Source: Limnobacter sp. MED105 (GTDB lineage: Bacteria; Pseudomonadota; Gammaproteobacteria; Burkholderiales; Burkholderiaceae_B). Taken from it: DNA of 64,000 bases. Within the stretch, counting starts at the first letter, position 1. Every line of letters begins with the position of its first letter. The notes under the pieces are model-generated. The model was not told the DNA's origin, searched no databases, and saw only the letters and a program-made list of their open reading frames with translations. Positions 8,800 through 20,099 of this stretch are shown here, one piece after another. The stretch covers positions 1-64,000 of the forward strand of contig NZ_ABCT01000013.1 of the NCBI RefSeq assembly GCF_000170915.1. The letters run 5' to 3'. The position numbers and the translations under genes were made by a program.

Positions 8800-10146
8800 T
8801 TAAGTCAGAGGAGTGCGGGCAACAGGGGGGTTCTTGGCAAAGTAATTGGCAATACCTTTGGCAATTGCTTCCGCCAGTTCTTGCTGATGGGCCGGATTGG
8901 CCAGTTTTTTCTCCTCATCCGGATTACTGATGAAGGCGGTTTCGATCAGAATGGATGGAATATCGGGCGCTTTCAGCACGGCGAAACCAGCCTGCTCTAC
9001 ACGCGGCTTGTGCAGGCGGTTTACCTTGCCCAAATTGCCGAGTACCGCGTCGCCCAGCTTCAAGCTGTCGTTGATTTGGGCAGTGGTGGATAAATCGAGC
9101 AGAACACGGGCCAGTTGCGAATCGGTGCCTTTAATGTTCACACCACCGATCAAATCAGAGGCATTTTCCTTGTTGGCAATCCATTTTGCTGCAGTGCTTG
9201 AGGCACCACGCTCGGACAAAACATAGACCGACGATCCGCCCGCGGTGGGTCGAATAAAGGCATCCGCATGCACAGACACAAACAGATCGGCATTTACACT
9301 TCTCGCCTTCTGAACCCGGGTATTCAAGGGTACAAAAAAGTCGCCATTGCGGGTCAACATGGCCCGCATGCCGGGCATTTTGTCGATTTCTGCCTTTAGT
9401 TTTTTACTAATCGCCAACACCACATTTTTTTCATAGGTGCCACCTTTGCCCACGGCGCCTGGGTCTTCACCGCCATGGCCCGGGTCAATTGCAACCGTGA
9501 TGATTCGCCGCAGTTCTGGTACTGACTTCTTTTCAACTGGTGCATTCGGCTGAGCCTTGGCCATTTCTGTTTTGCCGGTGCCTTTTTCTGGCGCCACACC
9601 TTCCAGCTTTAAAGTACCGTTGGTTTCTGACTCGGCCAAACGCAGAGCACGGGAAATTTCGTCCTCCCGCATGGCGGGATCTTCAGCCTTTTGCAGCAGA
9701 GCCAGCAAGGGATCAGCCGGATTCTTGGGGTAAAAATCAACGACAAATCGATTCTTGTACTCGGCAATTGGATCAATCGTGAAAATCTCGGGCTTGACTT
9801 CAGCCTTTAGATCGAACACCAACCGCACAGTATTCGCATCGTATTGCCCAACACGAATTTGTTGAACGTAGGGATCGTCCGGATGCAGGCGGCTGGTCAG
9901 GTCTTTGAGCGTGTTGTCGAGTCGCATGTCAAGCAAATCGATGACCATGCGCCAAGGATTTTCAATCAGGAAGTGTTTGTACTTGATGGCCCCGGCGTGC
10001 TCAAGCGTAACCCGGGTGTATTCATCAGCAGGCCACAGGCGCACATCGACAAACTTCACCTGGTCAGCCGCAAAAGCACCCACCGGGATCAGTTTCAGAA
10101 GCATTCCTGCTCCAACGGTTTTCAACAAATCGCGACGCGAATTCAT
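8800..10146 (-). CDS. amiC: N-acetylmuramoyl-L-alanine amidase (AmiC-type)
   Basis: This periplasmic zinc enzyme cleaves the stem peptide from muramic acid to split septal peptidoglycan. The 448-residue precursor starts with a twin-arginine signal (NSRRDLLKTVGAGMLL then AFA), so it is exported folded through Tat. An AMIN domain (residues about 28-150, VKFVDVRLWPADEYTRVTLE) targets it to the septum. The Amidase_3 catalytic domain (about 210-440) has AIDPGHGGEDPGAVG with the first zinc histidine, SVHADAF, and the ILIETAFISNPDEE glutamate region. The gene starts within three bases of the tsaE stop. Confidence 0.93.
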   Translation of the reverse strand: MNSRRDLLKTVGAGMLLKLIPVGAFAADQVKFVDVRLWPADEYTRVTLEHAGAIKYKHFLIENPWRMVIDLLDMRLDNTLKDLTSRLHPDDPYVQQIRVGQYDANTVRLVFDLKAEVKPEIFTIDPIAEYKNRFVVDFYPKNPADPLLALLQKAEDPAMREDEISRALRLAESETNGTLKLEGVAPEKGTGKTEMAKAQPNAPVEKKSVPELRRIITVAIDPGHGGEDPGAVGKGGTYEKNVVLAISKKLKAEIDKMPGMRAMLTRNGDFFVPLNTRVQKARSVNADLFVSVHADAFIRPTAGGSSVYVLSERGASSTAAKWIANKENASDLIGGVNIKGTDSQLARVLLDLSTTAQINDSLKLGDAVLGNLGKVNRLHKPRVEQAGFAVLKAPDIPSILIETAFISNPDEEKKLANPAHQQELAEAIAKGIANYFAKNPPVARTPLT

Positions 10147-10149
10147 AGG

Positions 10150-10635
10150 CTATTGTTGTTCGTTCAGTTTTTCTACCAAATGCTGCCCGCTTACCGACAG
10201 GGCTTTCACCTCGATGCCTCGCCCAGTTGTTTCATGGCTCGGCAGCTGGTGATAACTCAGATGAATTTCGAGATCAGCGGGTGGAAGCAGGCCGCCCGCT
10301 TTTTCTGGCCATTCGACCAAGCAAATGGCAGTTTCCTCAAAATAATCACGAAATCCAGATTCCTCCCATTCATTCTGATCGAAGAATCGATAAAAATCAA
10401 AGTGATACACAGAATAATTCGAGAAATTGTAAGGTTCTACCAACGCATAGCTTGGACTTTTAACTGCACCCTGCACGCCCAAAGCCCGCAAAAACGCGCG
10501 CACCAATGCTGTTTTACCTGCGCCCAAAGGGCCGGAAAGGTAGATGCGAAGCGGTGCTTGCGCAAGTTTGGCCAGCTTTTCCCCTACACTGTGGGTTGCG
10601 GCGTCATCGGGTAAATGGCAGGTATAAGTTTTCAT
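10150..10635 (-). CDS. tsaE: tRNA t6A37 threonylcarbamoyltransferase complex ATPase TsaE
   Basis: TsaE is the P-loop ATPase that recycles the TsaB-TsaD complex during t6A modification of ANN-decoding tRNAs. The 161-residue protein has Walker A GPLGAGKTALVR near residue 40, the KSPSYALVEPY switch segment and the VYHFDFYRF motif. It also contains CLVEWPEKAGGLLP. Its start codon overlaps that of the divergent queG within a CATG tetranucleotide, so the promoters of both genes must lie inside each other's coding sequence. Its partner enzyme for the first step, TsaC, is encoded at 19082-20092. Confidence 0.93.
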   Translation of the reverse strand: MKTYTCHLPDDAATHSVGEKLAKLAQAPLRIYLSGPLGAGKTALVRAFLRALGVQGAVKSPSYALVEPYNFSNYSVYHFDFYRFFDQNEWEESGFRDYFEETAICLVEWPEKAGGLLPPADLEIHLSYHQLPSHETTGRGIEVKALSVSGQHLVEKLNEQQ

Positions 10636-11719
10636 GCAGGCTCATCAAGAACAAGAGAACTGGGCATTGTTACAACGTGTGGCCAAAGCGCAGGGGTTGG
10701 GCTGCATGGGTGTCAGCGACACCCACTTGCAAGCCTGTGAACCACATTTGCAAGCTTGGCTTAATCAGGGCATGCACGGCGAGATGGCCTACATGGAGCG
10801 CCACGGACTGAAACGCCTGAATACAGACACCCTGTTTCCCGGTGCGATTCGAATCGTATCACTGCGCGTGCCGTACGTGCCTGAAACAACGCTGAACCAG
10901 CCCGATGCGGCGACATTCACCGAGAAAACCCTGAGTGAAATCGAGGCCCGTGACACACCGTATGTCAGTTTGTATGCCCGGGGACGCGATTACCACAAAG
11001 TGATACGCCAGCGCCTCAAACGATTTGCAGATGCAGTGAATTCAGAGGTGGCCGGATTCGGATTTCGTGTAGCAGTGGACAGTGCTCCCACAGCCGAAGT
11101 GGAGATTGCCCGCAAGGCGGGTTTGGGCTGGCGTGGTAAACACACCTTGTTGATTCATCCCGATGAGGGTTCGCTGTTTTTTCTGGGTGAAGTGTTTACG
11201 AACATGCCCCTGCCCCTGAGCGGCGAATTTGGAAAAAATCACTGCGGTACCTGCAACAGTTGCATGACAGCCTGCCCCACCCAGGCCATTGTGAAACCCT
11301 ATCAAGTTGATGCACGGCTGTGCATCTCGTACCTGACCATTGAACACGACAGCGAGATACCCCTGGAACTGCGCCCGCTCGTGGGCACCCGAATTTATGG
11401 TTGTGACGACTGCCAATTGGCATGCCCATGGAACAAGTTCGCCAAGCCTGCGCAGTATGCCGACTTCAACCCACGCGCCGAGTTTGAAAAACCCGACTGG
11501 TTTGCCATGATGCGCTGGACCGAAGAGGAGTTTCTAAAGTTAACCGAAGGCAGCGCCATCCGCCGGATTGGCTACAAGCGGTTTAGAAGAAATTTGGCAG
11601 TGGCTGCGGGTAATAGCGTTGAAGTGATGGGCATTCGAGAAGCGCTTCTCGGCATGCGGAAAACAGCCGATGCATTCCTGATGGAGCACATCGACTGGGC
11701 TTTATCCCGACTTGATTAA
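10634..11719 (+). CDS. queG: Epoxyqueuosine reductase
   Basis: QueG carries out the last step of queuosine synthesis, cobalamin-dependent reduction of epoxyqueuosine in tRNA. The 361-residue protein has the N-terminal cobalamin-binding region (RVAVDSAPTAEVEIARKAGLGW) and two 4Fe-4S motifs, CGTCNSCMTACPTQAI and CDDCQLACPWN. The C-terminal HEAT-like region ends at MEHIDWAL. A weak GGCAGGT ribosome site lies upstream within tsaE. If the start were further downstream the CATG overlap with tsaE would vanish, but no better start is seen. It is convergent with purM, with a 10-base gap. Confidence 0.93.
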   Translation: MQAHQEQENWALLQRVAKAQGLGCMGVSDTHLQACEPHLQAWLNQGMHGEMAYMERHGLKRLNTDTLFPGAIRIVSLRVPYVPETTLNQPDAATFTEKTLSEIEARDTPYVSLYARGRDYHKVIRQRLKRFADAVNSEVAGFGFRVAVDSAPTAEVEIARKAGLGWRGKHTLLIHPDEGSLFFLGEVFTNMPLPLSGEFGKNHCGTCNSCMTACPTQAIVKPYQVDARLCISYLTIEHDSEIPLELRPLVGTRIYGCDDCQLACPWNKFAKPAQYADFNPRAEFEKPDWFAMMRWTEEEFLKLTEGSAIRRIGYKRFRRNLAVAAGNSVEVMGIREALLGMRKTADAFLMEHIDWALSRLD

Positions 11720-11729
11720 TCTCAAAAAG

Positions 11730-12770
11730 TCAGTGCGCTGGCCTAACAATGGTATGCGCTTCACCTTCTACACGCGGCCGAACCACACCCACCTGGTAAA
11801 CCTTCTCGCCCGCTGCGCTTAACAAATCCATGGCAGCCTTGGCCTGTTCAGCGGGCAAAACCACAATCATGCCGATACCGCAGTTGAACACGCGATTCAT
11901 TTCATCAAACGGCACCTGACCGTTTTCCTGTAGCCATTTGAACAGTTCTGTTTCTGGCCATGTGCCACGGTTCAGTTCGGCCACCAGGTTATCGGGCAAC
12001 ACACGTGGAATATTTTCAACCAAGCCACCGCCCGTGATGTGTGCCAAGGCGTGCACGGGGACCTTCTTGATTAGTTCCAAAACTGGCTTCACGTACATGC
12101 GCGTGGGTGCCATGATGGCTTCACGCAGGGGCATACCATCGCAAAGCTGATTCAAGTCCGGCTGGGCACGTTCCAGAATTTTTCGCACCAGTGAAAATCC
12201 GTTGGAGTGAATACCGTTTGAAGCCAGACCCAAAATGACGTCGCCGGCCTTCACTTTGCTGGCATCCAGAATTTCAGACTTTTCAACAATACCCACGGCG
12301 AAACCAGCCAGATCGTATTCGCCATCGGGGTACATGCCGGGCATTTCGGCGGTTTCACCACCGATCAGCGCGCAACCGGCCTGTTCGCAACCGTATGCAA
12401 TGCCGCCCACCACACTCGCTGCTGTTTTTACGTCGAGTTTGCCGCAGGCAAAGTAATCAAGAAAATAAAGGGGCTCGGCACCTTGGACCAAGATGTCGTT
12501 GGCACTCATGGCCACCAGGTCAATACCCACTGTGTTGTGAATGTTCCACTCAAAGGCAAGGCGCAACTTGGTACCTACGCCGTCGGTGCCTGAAACCAGC
12601 ACGGGCTCTTTGTAGCCTTTAGGCACTTCGAACATGGCACCAAAACCACCAATACCAGCCAGCACGCCTGGGCGCATGGTGCGTTTGGCCAAGGGTTTGA
12701 TTGCGTCAACCAGATCATCACCGGCTTGCATGTCAACGCCGGCGTCTTTGTAGGTCAAGGGAGAATTCAT
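11730..12770 (-). CDS. purM: Phosphoribosylformylglycinamidine cyclo-ligase
   Basis: PurM (AIR synthetase) closes the imidazole ring in step five of purine synthesis. The 346-residue protein contains [17 protein letters not shown], the [14 protein letters not shown]-binding region, [31 protein letters not shown] and [16 protein letters not shown], all PurM signatures. It is not beside the other pur genes in this window (purC/E/K at 20-22.7 kb, purH at 42 kb). It is divergent from hda across about 150 bases that must hold both promoters. Confidence 0.96.
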   Translation of the reverse strand: MNSPLTYKDAGVDMQAGDDLVDAIKPLAKRTMRPGVLAGIGGFGAMFEVPKGYKEPVLVSGTDGVGTKLRLAFEWNIHNTVGIDLVAMSANDILVQGAEPLYFLDYFACGKLDVKTAASVVGGIAYGCEQAGCALIGGETAEMPGMYPDGEYDLAGFAVGIVEKSEILDASKVKAGDVILGLASNGIHSNGFSLVRKILERAQPDLNQLCDGMPLREAIMAPTRMYVKPVLELIKKVPVHALAHITGGGLVENIPRVLPDNLVAELNRGTWPETELFKWLQENGQVPFDEMNRVFNCGIGMIVVLPAEQAKAAMDLLSAAGEKVYQVGVVRPRVEGEAHTIVRPAH

Positions 12771-12920
12771 TAAAATTCGGTCCGAAAAATTGTGGAGCTG
12801 GGTTGCTTGCTTCAGGTTTGTGGCCGCAAGCGCGAGTCGATGTATTTTAACCGAGACGGGGCGTAAAAAGTGTTATTCGAGGGTATTATTGGGGGCTGCT
12901 CGATTCCCCCCGCTTTGGCA

Positions 12921-13622
12921 ATGCCCATGCAACAGTTGCTTCTCGATGTGTTCACGCCCCCCAGGCCGACACTGTCCAACTTTCTGATTGGACAGAATGG
13001 GCAGCTTGTGCATGAATTGCGGGAACTGATTAACATGAAGGGAACCAGTCCGTTCGTTTACATCTACGGACCTTCAGGTTGCGGCAAAAGTCATTTGTTG
13101 CGGGGCGTGGCCAGCCAATTGGGCGTGAATGTGCTGGAAGGTGGTAATCGTTTTGTTTTCAGGCCCACTGAACAAGCCTTGGTCATTGACAACATCGACC
13201 GCCTGACCCCGTATTCGCAAGTGCAATTGTTCAATGCTTTCAATTCAAGCATGGCCGAGAACAAACCCGGTAAAATTGTGTTGGCGGGTGAGCTCCCTAC
13301 CATCGAGCTGAAGTTGCGAGACGATTTGCGCACACGCATCGAAGCTGGTTTGTGTCTGCGCGTACAACCCTTGAGCGATCAGGAAAAACATGAAGCACTG
13401 CAAGCCACGGCTCAATCGCGAGGTTTGCAACTGAGCGAGGAAGTGATTGAGTACGCACTTCGCTATTTTCAGCGTGACATGGGTTCGCTAATGGCGGTGA
13501 TGGACGGGCTGGATCGCTTTTCCCTTGAACAACAAAAACCAGTGAGCGTGAATTTACTGCGCCATTGGATGAAACGACGAGAAAGTCTGGTAATTCGAGA
13601 ATATGAAACTCGCACTGTTTGA
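12921..13622 (+). CDS. hda: DnaA regulatory inactivator Hda
   Basis: Hda binds the sliding clamp and stimulates DnaA-ATP hydrolysis after initiation. The 233-residue AAA+ protein has an N-terminal clamp-binding segment (MQQLLLDVFTPP), Walker A GPSGCGKSHLL and Walker B-like ALVIDNIDRLT. It also has the RTRIEAGLCLRVQPLSDQEK sensor region and the C-terminal YFQRDMGSLMAVMDGLD lid. The start is placed at the ATG of MPMQQLLL. A GTG at 12870 would add residues unlike the family. The end overlaps the following HAD gene by 20 bases. Confidence 0.9.
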   Translation: MPMQQLLLDVFTPPRPTLSNFLIGQNGQLVHELRELINMKGTSPFVYIYGPSGCGKSHLLRGVASQLGVNVLEGGNRFVFRPTEQALVIDNIDRLTPYSQVQLFNAFNSSMAENKPGKIVLAGELPTIELKLRDDLRTRIEAGLCLRVQPLSDQEKHEALQATAQSRGLQLSEEVIEYALRYFQRDMGSLMAVMDGLDRFSLEQQKPVSVNLLRHWMKRRESLVIREYETRTV

Positions 13623-14268
13623 CCTGGACAACACCCTGTTGCCCATTGACTCCGACCATGGATGGTCGCAATTCCTGATCAACAAAGGCGTTTTGGACCG
13701 GGCCGAGTTTGAAGCGAGAAACGATCAGTTTTTTGCAGACTACAAGGCTGGCACGCTGAACATCGACGAGTTTCTGGATTTTCAGTTGCGCCCGCTGCGC
13801 GACAACAAACGGACACAACTGGCAATTTGGCACAATCAGTTCATGGCGGAGGTGATTCGACCCAACATGAAACCAAGCGCCATTGAGCTGGTAAAACATC
13901 ATCAGGCCGACAATGCAGTGTGCGTTATCATTACTGCCACCAACAGCTTTATTACCCAACCCATTGCACAGGCGTTTGGTATTGAGGCCCTGATTGCAAC
14001 CGAACCTGAACTGGTCAATGGCGAATACACGGGCAAGGTCACTGGTGTGCCCAGTTTCAGGGAAGGCAAGGTGACCAGGCTAAACGACTGGCTAGCGGCG
14101 AAAAACTGGACTCTGAGCAGTTTCGAGAGCAGTCACTTTTACAGCGACTCCATCAACGACCTGCCTCTTCTGGAATGCGTCAGCCACCCGGTTGCCGCAA
14201 ACCCCGACCACAAACTGGCTGAAATTGCACAAACACGCGGCTGGCCCGTACTTGAGTTGTTCAAATGA
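13603..14268 (+). CDS. HAD-IB family phosphatase
   Basis: The 221-residue protein has the HAD nucleophile motif FDLDNTLLP at the N-terminus, motif II in CVIITATNSF, a lysine in REGKVTRL and motif III FYSDSINDLPLLE. A helical cap sits between motifs I and II, as in the SerB/IB subclass. Homologues downstream of hda in betaproteobacteria are often labelled phosphoserine phosphatase-like or histidinol-phosphatase. The substrate cannot be decided from sequence. Overlap with hda (20 bases) and pcnB (4 bases) indicates tight translational coupling. Confidence 0.85.
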   Translation: MKLALFDLDNTLLPIDSDHGWSQFLINKGVLDRAEFEARNDQFFADYKAGTLNIDEFLDFQLRPLRDNKRTQLAIWHNQFMAEVIRPNMKPSAIELVKHHQADNAVCVIITATNSFITQPIAQAFGIEALIATEPELVNGEYTGKVTGVPSFREGKVTRLNDWLAAKNWTLSSFESSHFYSDSINDLPLLECVSHPVAANPDHKLAEIAQTRGWPVLELFK

Positions 14269-15722
14269 TCAAGAAACTGTTTAAACGGATGTTTTCCAAG
14301 CCGGCTACGCTAGGGCGTGAAACCCCGGGACCAGCAGCCCACTTGAACATGGGAACACCCAAGAAAGTGAAAGCCAGCTACGGCGTACACAAACCCAAAG
14401 TATGGGGTGTGGCCGAGCATAAAATTGATCGCCGCCTGGTTAGCCACAATGCGATCCGCGTGTGCGAAACCTTGCAAAGCAAGGGTTACAAAGCCTTTGT
14501 TGTAGGTGGCGCTGTGCGTGATCTGCTTTTGGGCATGCGCCCAAAAGACTTCGACGTGGCCACTGACGCAAGCCCTGAACAAACCCAACGGCTGTTTCGC
14601 CGCGCACGGGTTATTGGCAGGCGATTTCAAATTGTGCATGTGATGTTTGGCCCTGAAACCATCGAAACGTCGACCTTCCGAGCCTTGGCCAGTGCCAGCA
14701 ACGAAAAAGATGAACATGGCAGGGTGCTGCGCGACAATGAATTCGGGCGGCAAGACGAAGATGCGTCGCGACGGGACTTTACCGTGAACGCCATGTACTA
14801 CGACCCCAGCACAGAAACCGTATGGGACTACCACCACGGCATGGAAGACCTGCGTTCGCGGGTGCTGCGTATGATTGGGGAGCCCAGCCTGCGCTACCGC
14901 GAAGACCCCGTGCGTATGCTGCGTGTAGTGCGTTTTGCGGCGAAACTCAATTTCGAAATTGAACCCGCCACCTACGCGCCGATTGCGGAGTTGTCTGACT
15001 TGCTGCGCAATGTACCCGCCTCGCGCCTTTTTGATGAAATGCTGAAACTGCTGATGAGCGGCTCTGCCATGGCCTGCCTGAAAGGTTTGAGGAAGGCGGG
15101 TTTGCATCACGGTGTATTTCCCCTGCTCGATGCAATTCTGGAACATGAACGGGGTGAACCCTTCCTGACGGAGGCTTTGGCCCGTACCGACAAACGTGTC
15201 AAAGAAGGCAAGCCACTTAGCCCCGGTTTTCTGTTTGCCTGCCTGTTGTGGCATTTGGTGCTGGAAAACTGGGAGAAAAAACTTGAACAGGGGGAACTGA
15301 AATTCCCGGCCCTTTTCGCTGCGATGGACGATGTACTGGCCGAACAAGCCGAGCGCACCGCCATTCCACGCCGACTGACCGGTGACATGCGTGAAATTTG
15401 GGCATTTCAGCCACGTTTCGAAAAACGCGCAGGCAAAGCGCCATTCCGCATGCTAGAGCAGCAAAAATTTCGGGCATCGCTGGACTTCTATGAATTGCGT
15501 GCAATGGTGGGCGACATAGACGCAGATGTTGAACTGGCTGAATGGTGGCGGGAGTTCAGCGATGGCGATGTGAATAACCGCCAGAATATGCTGGACGCGC
15601 TGCGTGGAACACCCGCGGGTACTGATGGAGCAACCAAGAAAAAACGACGTCGCAGAAAACCCAAATCAGGCACAAGTGCACAAGGTGCAAGCCCTGCGGG
15701 ACAGGAGCAACAAGGCGAGTGA
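14265..15722 (+). CDS. pcnB: Poly(A) polymerase I
   Basis: PcnB adds 3' poly(A) tails that mark RNA for decay. The 485-residue protein has the nucleotidyltransferase core VGGAVRDLLLGMRPKDFDVATD, with the metal-binding aspartates. It also has RRARVIGRRFQIVHV, SRRDFTVNAMYYDP and YREDPVRMLRVVRFAAKL. Length exceeds that of CCA-adding enzymes, and a basic tail (TKKKRRRRKPKSG, residues about 460-472) supports the PcnB call. The gene overlaps its neighbours on both sides by four bases. Confidence 0.93.
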   Translation: MIKKLFKRMFSKPATLGRETPGPAAHLNMGTPKKVKASYGVHKPKVWGVAEHKIDRRLVSHNAIRVCETLQSKGYKAFVVGGAVRDLLLGMRPKDFDVATDASPEQTQRLFRRARVIGRRFQIVHVMFGPETIETSTFRALASASNEKDEHGRVLRDNEFGRQDEDASRRDFTVNAMYYDPSTETVWDYHHGMEDLRSRVLRMIGEPSLRYREDPVRMLRVVRFAAKLNFEIEPATYAPIAELSDLLRNVPASRLFDEMLKLLMSGSAMACLKGLRKAGLHHGVFPLLDAILEHERGEPFLTEALARTDKRVKEGKPLSPGFLFACLLWHLVLENWEKKLEQGELKFPALFAAMDDVLAEQAERTAIPRRLTGDMREIWAFQPRFEKRAGKAPFRMLEQQKFRASLDFYELRAMVGDIDADVELAEWWREFSDGDVNNRQNMLDALRGTPAGTDGATKKKRRRRKPKSGTSAQGASPAGQEQQGE

Positions 15723-16234
15723 GCGCCGAGGTGAGTCTTCAATTGAACCTTACGCTGAGCCACACCCTGTGCTACCTGGGTTTGGGTGGCAACTTGGGGC
15801 ATCCCATGGCCTTGTTCGATGAAGTAATTGACTATTTCCGAGCCCATTCTTGCGCCAAGGCAGTGCGGGAATCTCTGCGTTTTGAGAGCGCCCCGGTGGA
15901 TGCCACAGGCCCGAACTACGTGAACTCCGTGCTGGAATTGATGTGGCAAGGCAATGCCGAACAACTATTACATACATGTATGGCCATTGAGTCACAATTG
16001 GGGCGAGTTCGTACCACGCGCAATGCCCCACGCCCCATCGACGTGGATGTGCTCTTGTTTGGTCAGCAAACCGTTAATACCTCACAACTTACAGTGCCCC
16101 ACCCCCGCATGCACTTGCGGCGTTTTGTGCTGGATCCGTTGCTGCAGTTAAACCCGGAAATCGAGATTCCCGGCCTGGGCCCGGCGAAAAATCATTTGCC
16201 GGGCACGCTGGATCAGATCGTCAAGGCAATTTGA
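15719..16234 (+). CDS. folK: 2-amino-4-hydroxy-6-hydroxymethyldihydropteridine pyrophosphokinase
   Basis: FolK (HPPK) transfers pyrophosphate from ATP to hydroxymethyldihydropterin in folate synthesis. The 171-residue protein has the YLGLGGNLG start motif and the diagnostic RTTRNAPRPIDVDVLLFG segment with the two magnesium aspartates. VPHPRMHLRRFVLDPLLQL is also present. Translation starts at a GTG inside the GTGA overlap with the pcnB stop, so expression is coupled to pcnB. Confidence 0.94.
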   Translation: MSAEVSLQLNLTLSHTLCYLGLGGNLGHPMALFDEVIDYFRAHSCAKAVRESLRFESAPVDATGPNYVNSVLELMWQGNAEQLLHTCMAIESQLGRVRTTRNAPRPIDVDVLLFGQQTVNTSQLTVPHPRMHLRRFVLDPLLQLNPEIEIPGLGPAKNHLPGTLDQIVKAI

Positions 16235-16309
16235 ACTTTTTTTCCAATACCAGCTTCACCCCTGCGCTACACTGAGGCCGCGCGCAAGCCACCCACCGGA
16301 GAGTAAAAC

Positions 16310-16951
16310 TTGTTGTCAGAAAAGTATCGCCACATCGTGATTGAAGGCCCAATTGGCGTGGGGAAAACCTCGCTGGCCCGACTGATCGCCCAGCGATTTC
16401 AGGCAGAGCTGTTGCTCGAGAAGCCTGAAGACAATCCGTTTCTTGAGAAGTTTTATCAAGAACCTGCACGTTATGCACTGCCCACCCAATTATTTTTTTT
16501 GTTTCAGCGCATTGGGCAACTGAGGGACTTAACCCAGCGGGACTTTTTCGAAAACATGGTGGTCAGTGACTTTCTGCTGGAAAAAGACCGAATGTTTGCC
16601 AGCCTGACGCTGGACGAAGAAGAACTGAAGCTTTACCAGCAAATTTACCAGCACCAAAGCCCTCAAACCAGCGTGCCTGATTTGGTCATTTACCTGCAAG
16701 CCTCGCCACAGGCACTGATTGAACGGGTGCAAAAACGCGCAACGCCCTATGAGGTGAACATTACCGAGGCGTACCTGTCTCAGTTAAGCGATGCGTATAG
16801 CCGGTTTTTTTACCACTACGACGACGCACCCTTGTTGATTGTGAACACCGAGCATTTAAACCCGGTTGACCATTCCGAAGACTTTGATTTGTTGCTGAAT
16901 CAGATTGACGGAATGAAAGGTCGACGCGAGTTTTTCAATTGGTCTGAGTAA
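16310..16951 (+). CDS. Deoxynucleoside kinase
   Basis: The 213-residue protein is a dNK/dGK-type salvage kinase that phosphorylates deoxyribonucleosides. It has P-loop [17 protein letters not shown] and the substrate-binding [30 protein letters not shown] segment takes the place of the ERS/DRY motif, and [20 protein letters not shown] is the lid region. Translation probably starts at TTG (16310 or 16313), with GGAGAG six to nine bases upstream and no ATG candidate. Placement between folK and panB is the usual one in Burkholderiales. Whether adenosine or guanosine is preferred cannot be told. Confidence 0.85.
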   Translation: MLSEKYRHIVIEGPIGVGKTSLARLIAQRFQAELLLEKPEDNPFLEKFYQEPARYALPTQLFFLFQRIGQLRDLTQRDFFENMVVSDFLLEKDRMFASLTLDEEELKLYQQIYQHQSPQTSVPDLVIYLQASPQALIERVQKRATPYEVNITEAYLSQLSDAYSRFFYHYDDAPLLIVNTEHLNPVDHSEDFDLLLNQIDGMKGRREFFNWSE

Positions 16952-16976
16952 CACACACCCTACACGAGAGCACACC

Positions 16977-18665
<1,689 letters not shown>

Positions 18666-18666
<1 letters not shown>

Positions 18667-19046
18667 TGCATCGTGAGATGTTGCTCGGAAAAATTCACCG
18701 AGCCAAAGTAACCCACTGCGAACTGCACTACGAAGGTTCTTGCGCGATTGATGAAAATCTTCTCGAAGCGTCGGGCATTATTGAATTTCAGCGCATCGAC
18801 ATTTACGTGATCGACAATGGCGAGCGTTTTTCAACTTATGCCATCAAGGGTGAGCGCGGAAGCGGCATGATTTCACTGAATGGTGCGGCTGCACGCCGTG
18901 CTCAAAAGGGTGACTTGGTGATTATTGCGGCCTATGGCACGCTGGATGACCAAGAATGCAAAACATTCCAGCCCAAGCTGGTGTTTGTGGACGACAACAA
19001 TGTGATTGCCGAGCAGCGCGGGCACATTCCAACCCAACAAATGTAA
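18666..19046 (+). CDS. panD: Aspartate 1-decarboxylase precursor
   Basis: PanD supplies beta-alanine for PanC by decarboxylating aspartate. It is made as an inactive chain that cleaves itself between Gly24 and Ser25, visible here as YEGSCAID, leaving a pyruvoyl group on the new N-terminus. The 126-residue length and the [18 protein letters not shown] and VIIAAY segments fit. Translation restarts on the panC stop codon. With panB and panC it completes the pantothenate branch in one operon. Confidence 0.96.
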
Positions 19047-19081
19047 TTAAGCCAAGCCAGCGTTTAACCCAGGCAGGCAAA

Positions 19082-20092
19082 TCAGGCGGAAGCGCGTTTC
19101 AAGCGGTCGTTGACCGCTTCCCATTCCTGATTTTGCCCTGGCCTTTCGAACAACAATTGTTTGCAGGCCAATTCGTCAGCCTGTCTCAATGTCGCGTACA
19201 GTGCTTTGGCTACCTCTGCTGGTTTGTCACTCAAAGCTTCAACCAACACTTCCCCGAACTTTTCTCGCAGTGCGTCGGCTTGCGCCAGGAATTCATCGGT
19301 CCAGCCCACACACAAGGTTTTATTCTGCAACTGCAGAGCAGCCAATTCACTGGCCTGCAATACCCAAACTTTGGCATCCGGGCTGTAGTGCTTTTCAAGC
19401 GCCCCTGAAACCCGTGGGTTGGCATGTGGGGTTTTCGAAACCTCAACATGACTTTTCACGGGCACGCCCAACACTGCCTCTATTTGTGCAGCTGTAATGG
19501 CACCCGGCCGAAGTATGGCGGGTTGCTCTTCAAGCAATGAGACGATGGTGGATTCAATGCCCACTTCGGGCACATCGCCATCAAGAATGAACGGAATTCG
19601 ATCGCCAAGCTCGGCAAGTACATGGCTTGCGCGTGTGGGGCTGACTTTGCCAAACCGGTTGGCGGAAGGCGCAGCCACTGGCACCCCAGTGGCCTTTAAC
19701 AGCTTGATTGCAACCGGGTGGGAGGGGCAACGAATACCCACAGAATTCTGCCCGCCAGTCACTTCAAATGGCATGCGCTCACCTTTGGGGACCACCAAGG
19801 TAAGTGGACCAGGCCAAAAGGCATTCATCAACTTTTGCATGGTGGGGGTAAGCTCAGCCACCCAGCCGACCAAATTTGCGCCGGGAGCCACATGGGCTAT
19901 CAGCGGGTGTTCAGTAGGCCGGCCCTTGGCTTTGAATATACCTTGAATGGCATCAAGCCTGGAAACGGCGGCGCCCAAGCCAAACACGGTCTCTGTTGGA
20001 AAAGCGACTAATTGTCCGTTCTGAAGTGCTTGGGCACAACGCTGAATATTCGCATCACTGGCGGCCAACAGTTCGGCATGCATGTGAGGCAT
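19082..20092 (-). CDS. tsaC: L-threonylcarbamoyladenylate synthase (Sua5/TsaC family)
   Basis: The enzyme makes threonylcarbamoyl-AMP from threonine, bicarbonate and ATP for tRNA t6A modification. The N-terminal YrdC domain carries GQLVAFPTETVFGLGA, KAKGRPTEHPLI, GPLTLVV, VGIRCPSHPVA and APSANRFGKVSPT. A C-terminal extension of about 120 residues makes it the long Sua5 type rather than short TsaC. Two in-frame ATGs upstream (20113 and beyond) lie inside purK, and the chosen start gives 336 residues. It is the last gene of the purC-purE-purK series and overlaps or abuts purK, so it is probably co-transcribed. Confidence 0.9.
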   Translation of the reverse strand: MPHMHAELLAASDANIQRCAQALQNGQLVAFPTETVFGLGAAVSRLDAIQGIFKAKGRPTEHPLIAHVAPGANLVGWVAELTPTMQKLMNAFWPGPLTLVVPKGERMPFEVTGGQNSVGIRCPSHPVAIKLLKATGVPVAAPSANRFGKVSPTRASHVLAELGDRIPFILDGDVPEVGIESTIVSLLEEQPAILRPGAITAAQIEAVLGVPVKSHVEVSKTPHANPRVSGALEKHYSPDAKVWVLQASELAALQLQNKTLCVGWTDEFLAQADALREKFGEVLVEALSDKPAEVAKALYATLRQADELACKQLLFERPGQNQEWEAVNDRLKRASA

Positions 20093-20099
20093 GCCGGAA

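Noticed and set aside
14310-15347. 345-codon minus-strand frame opposite pcnB
   Set aside because: It is fully antisense to pcnB, whose motifs are intact, and the translated product is rich in His/Gln/Phe as expected from reading a coding strand backwards.
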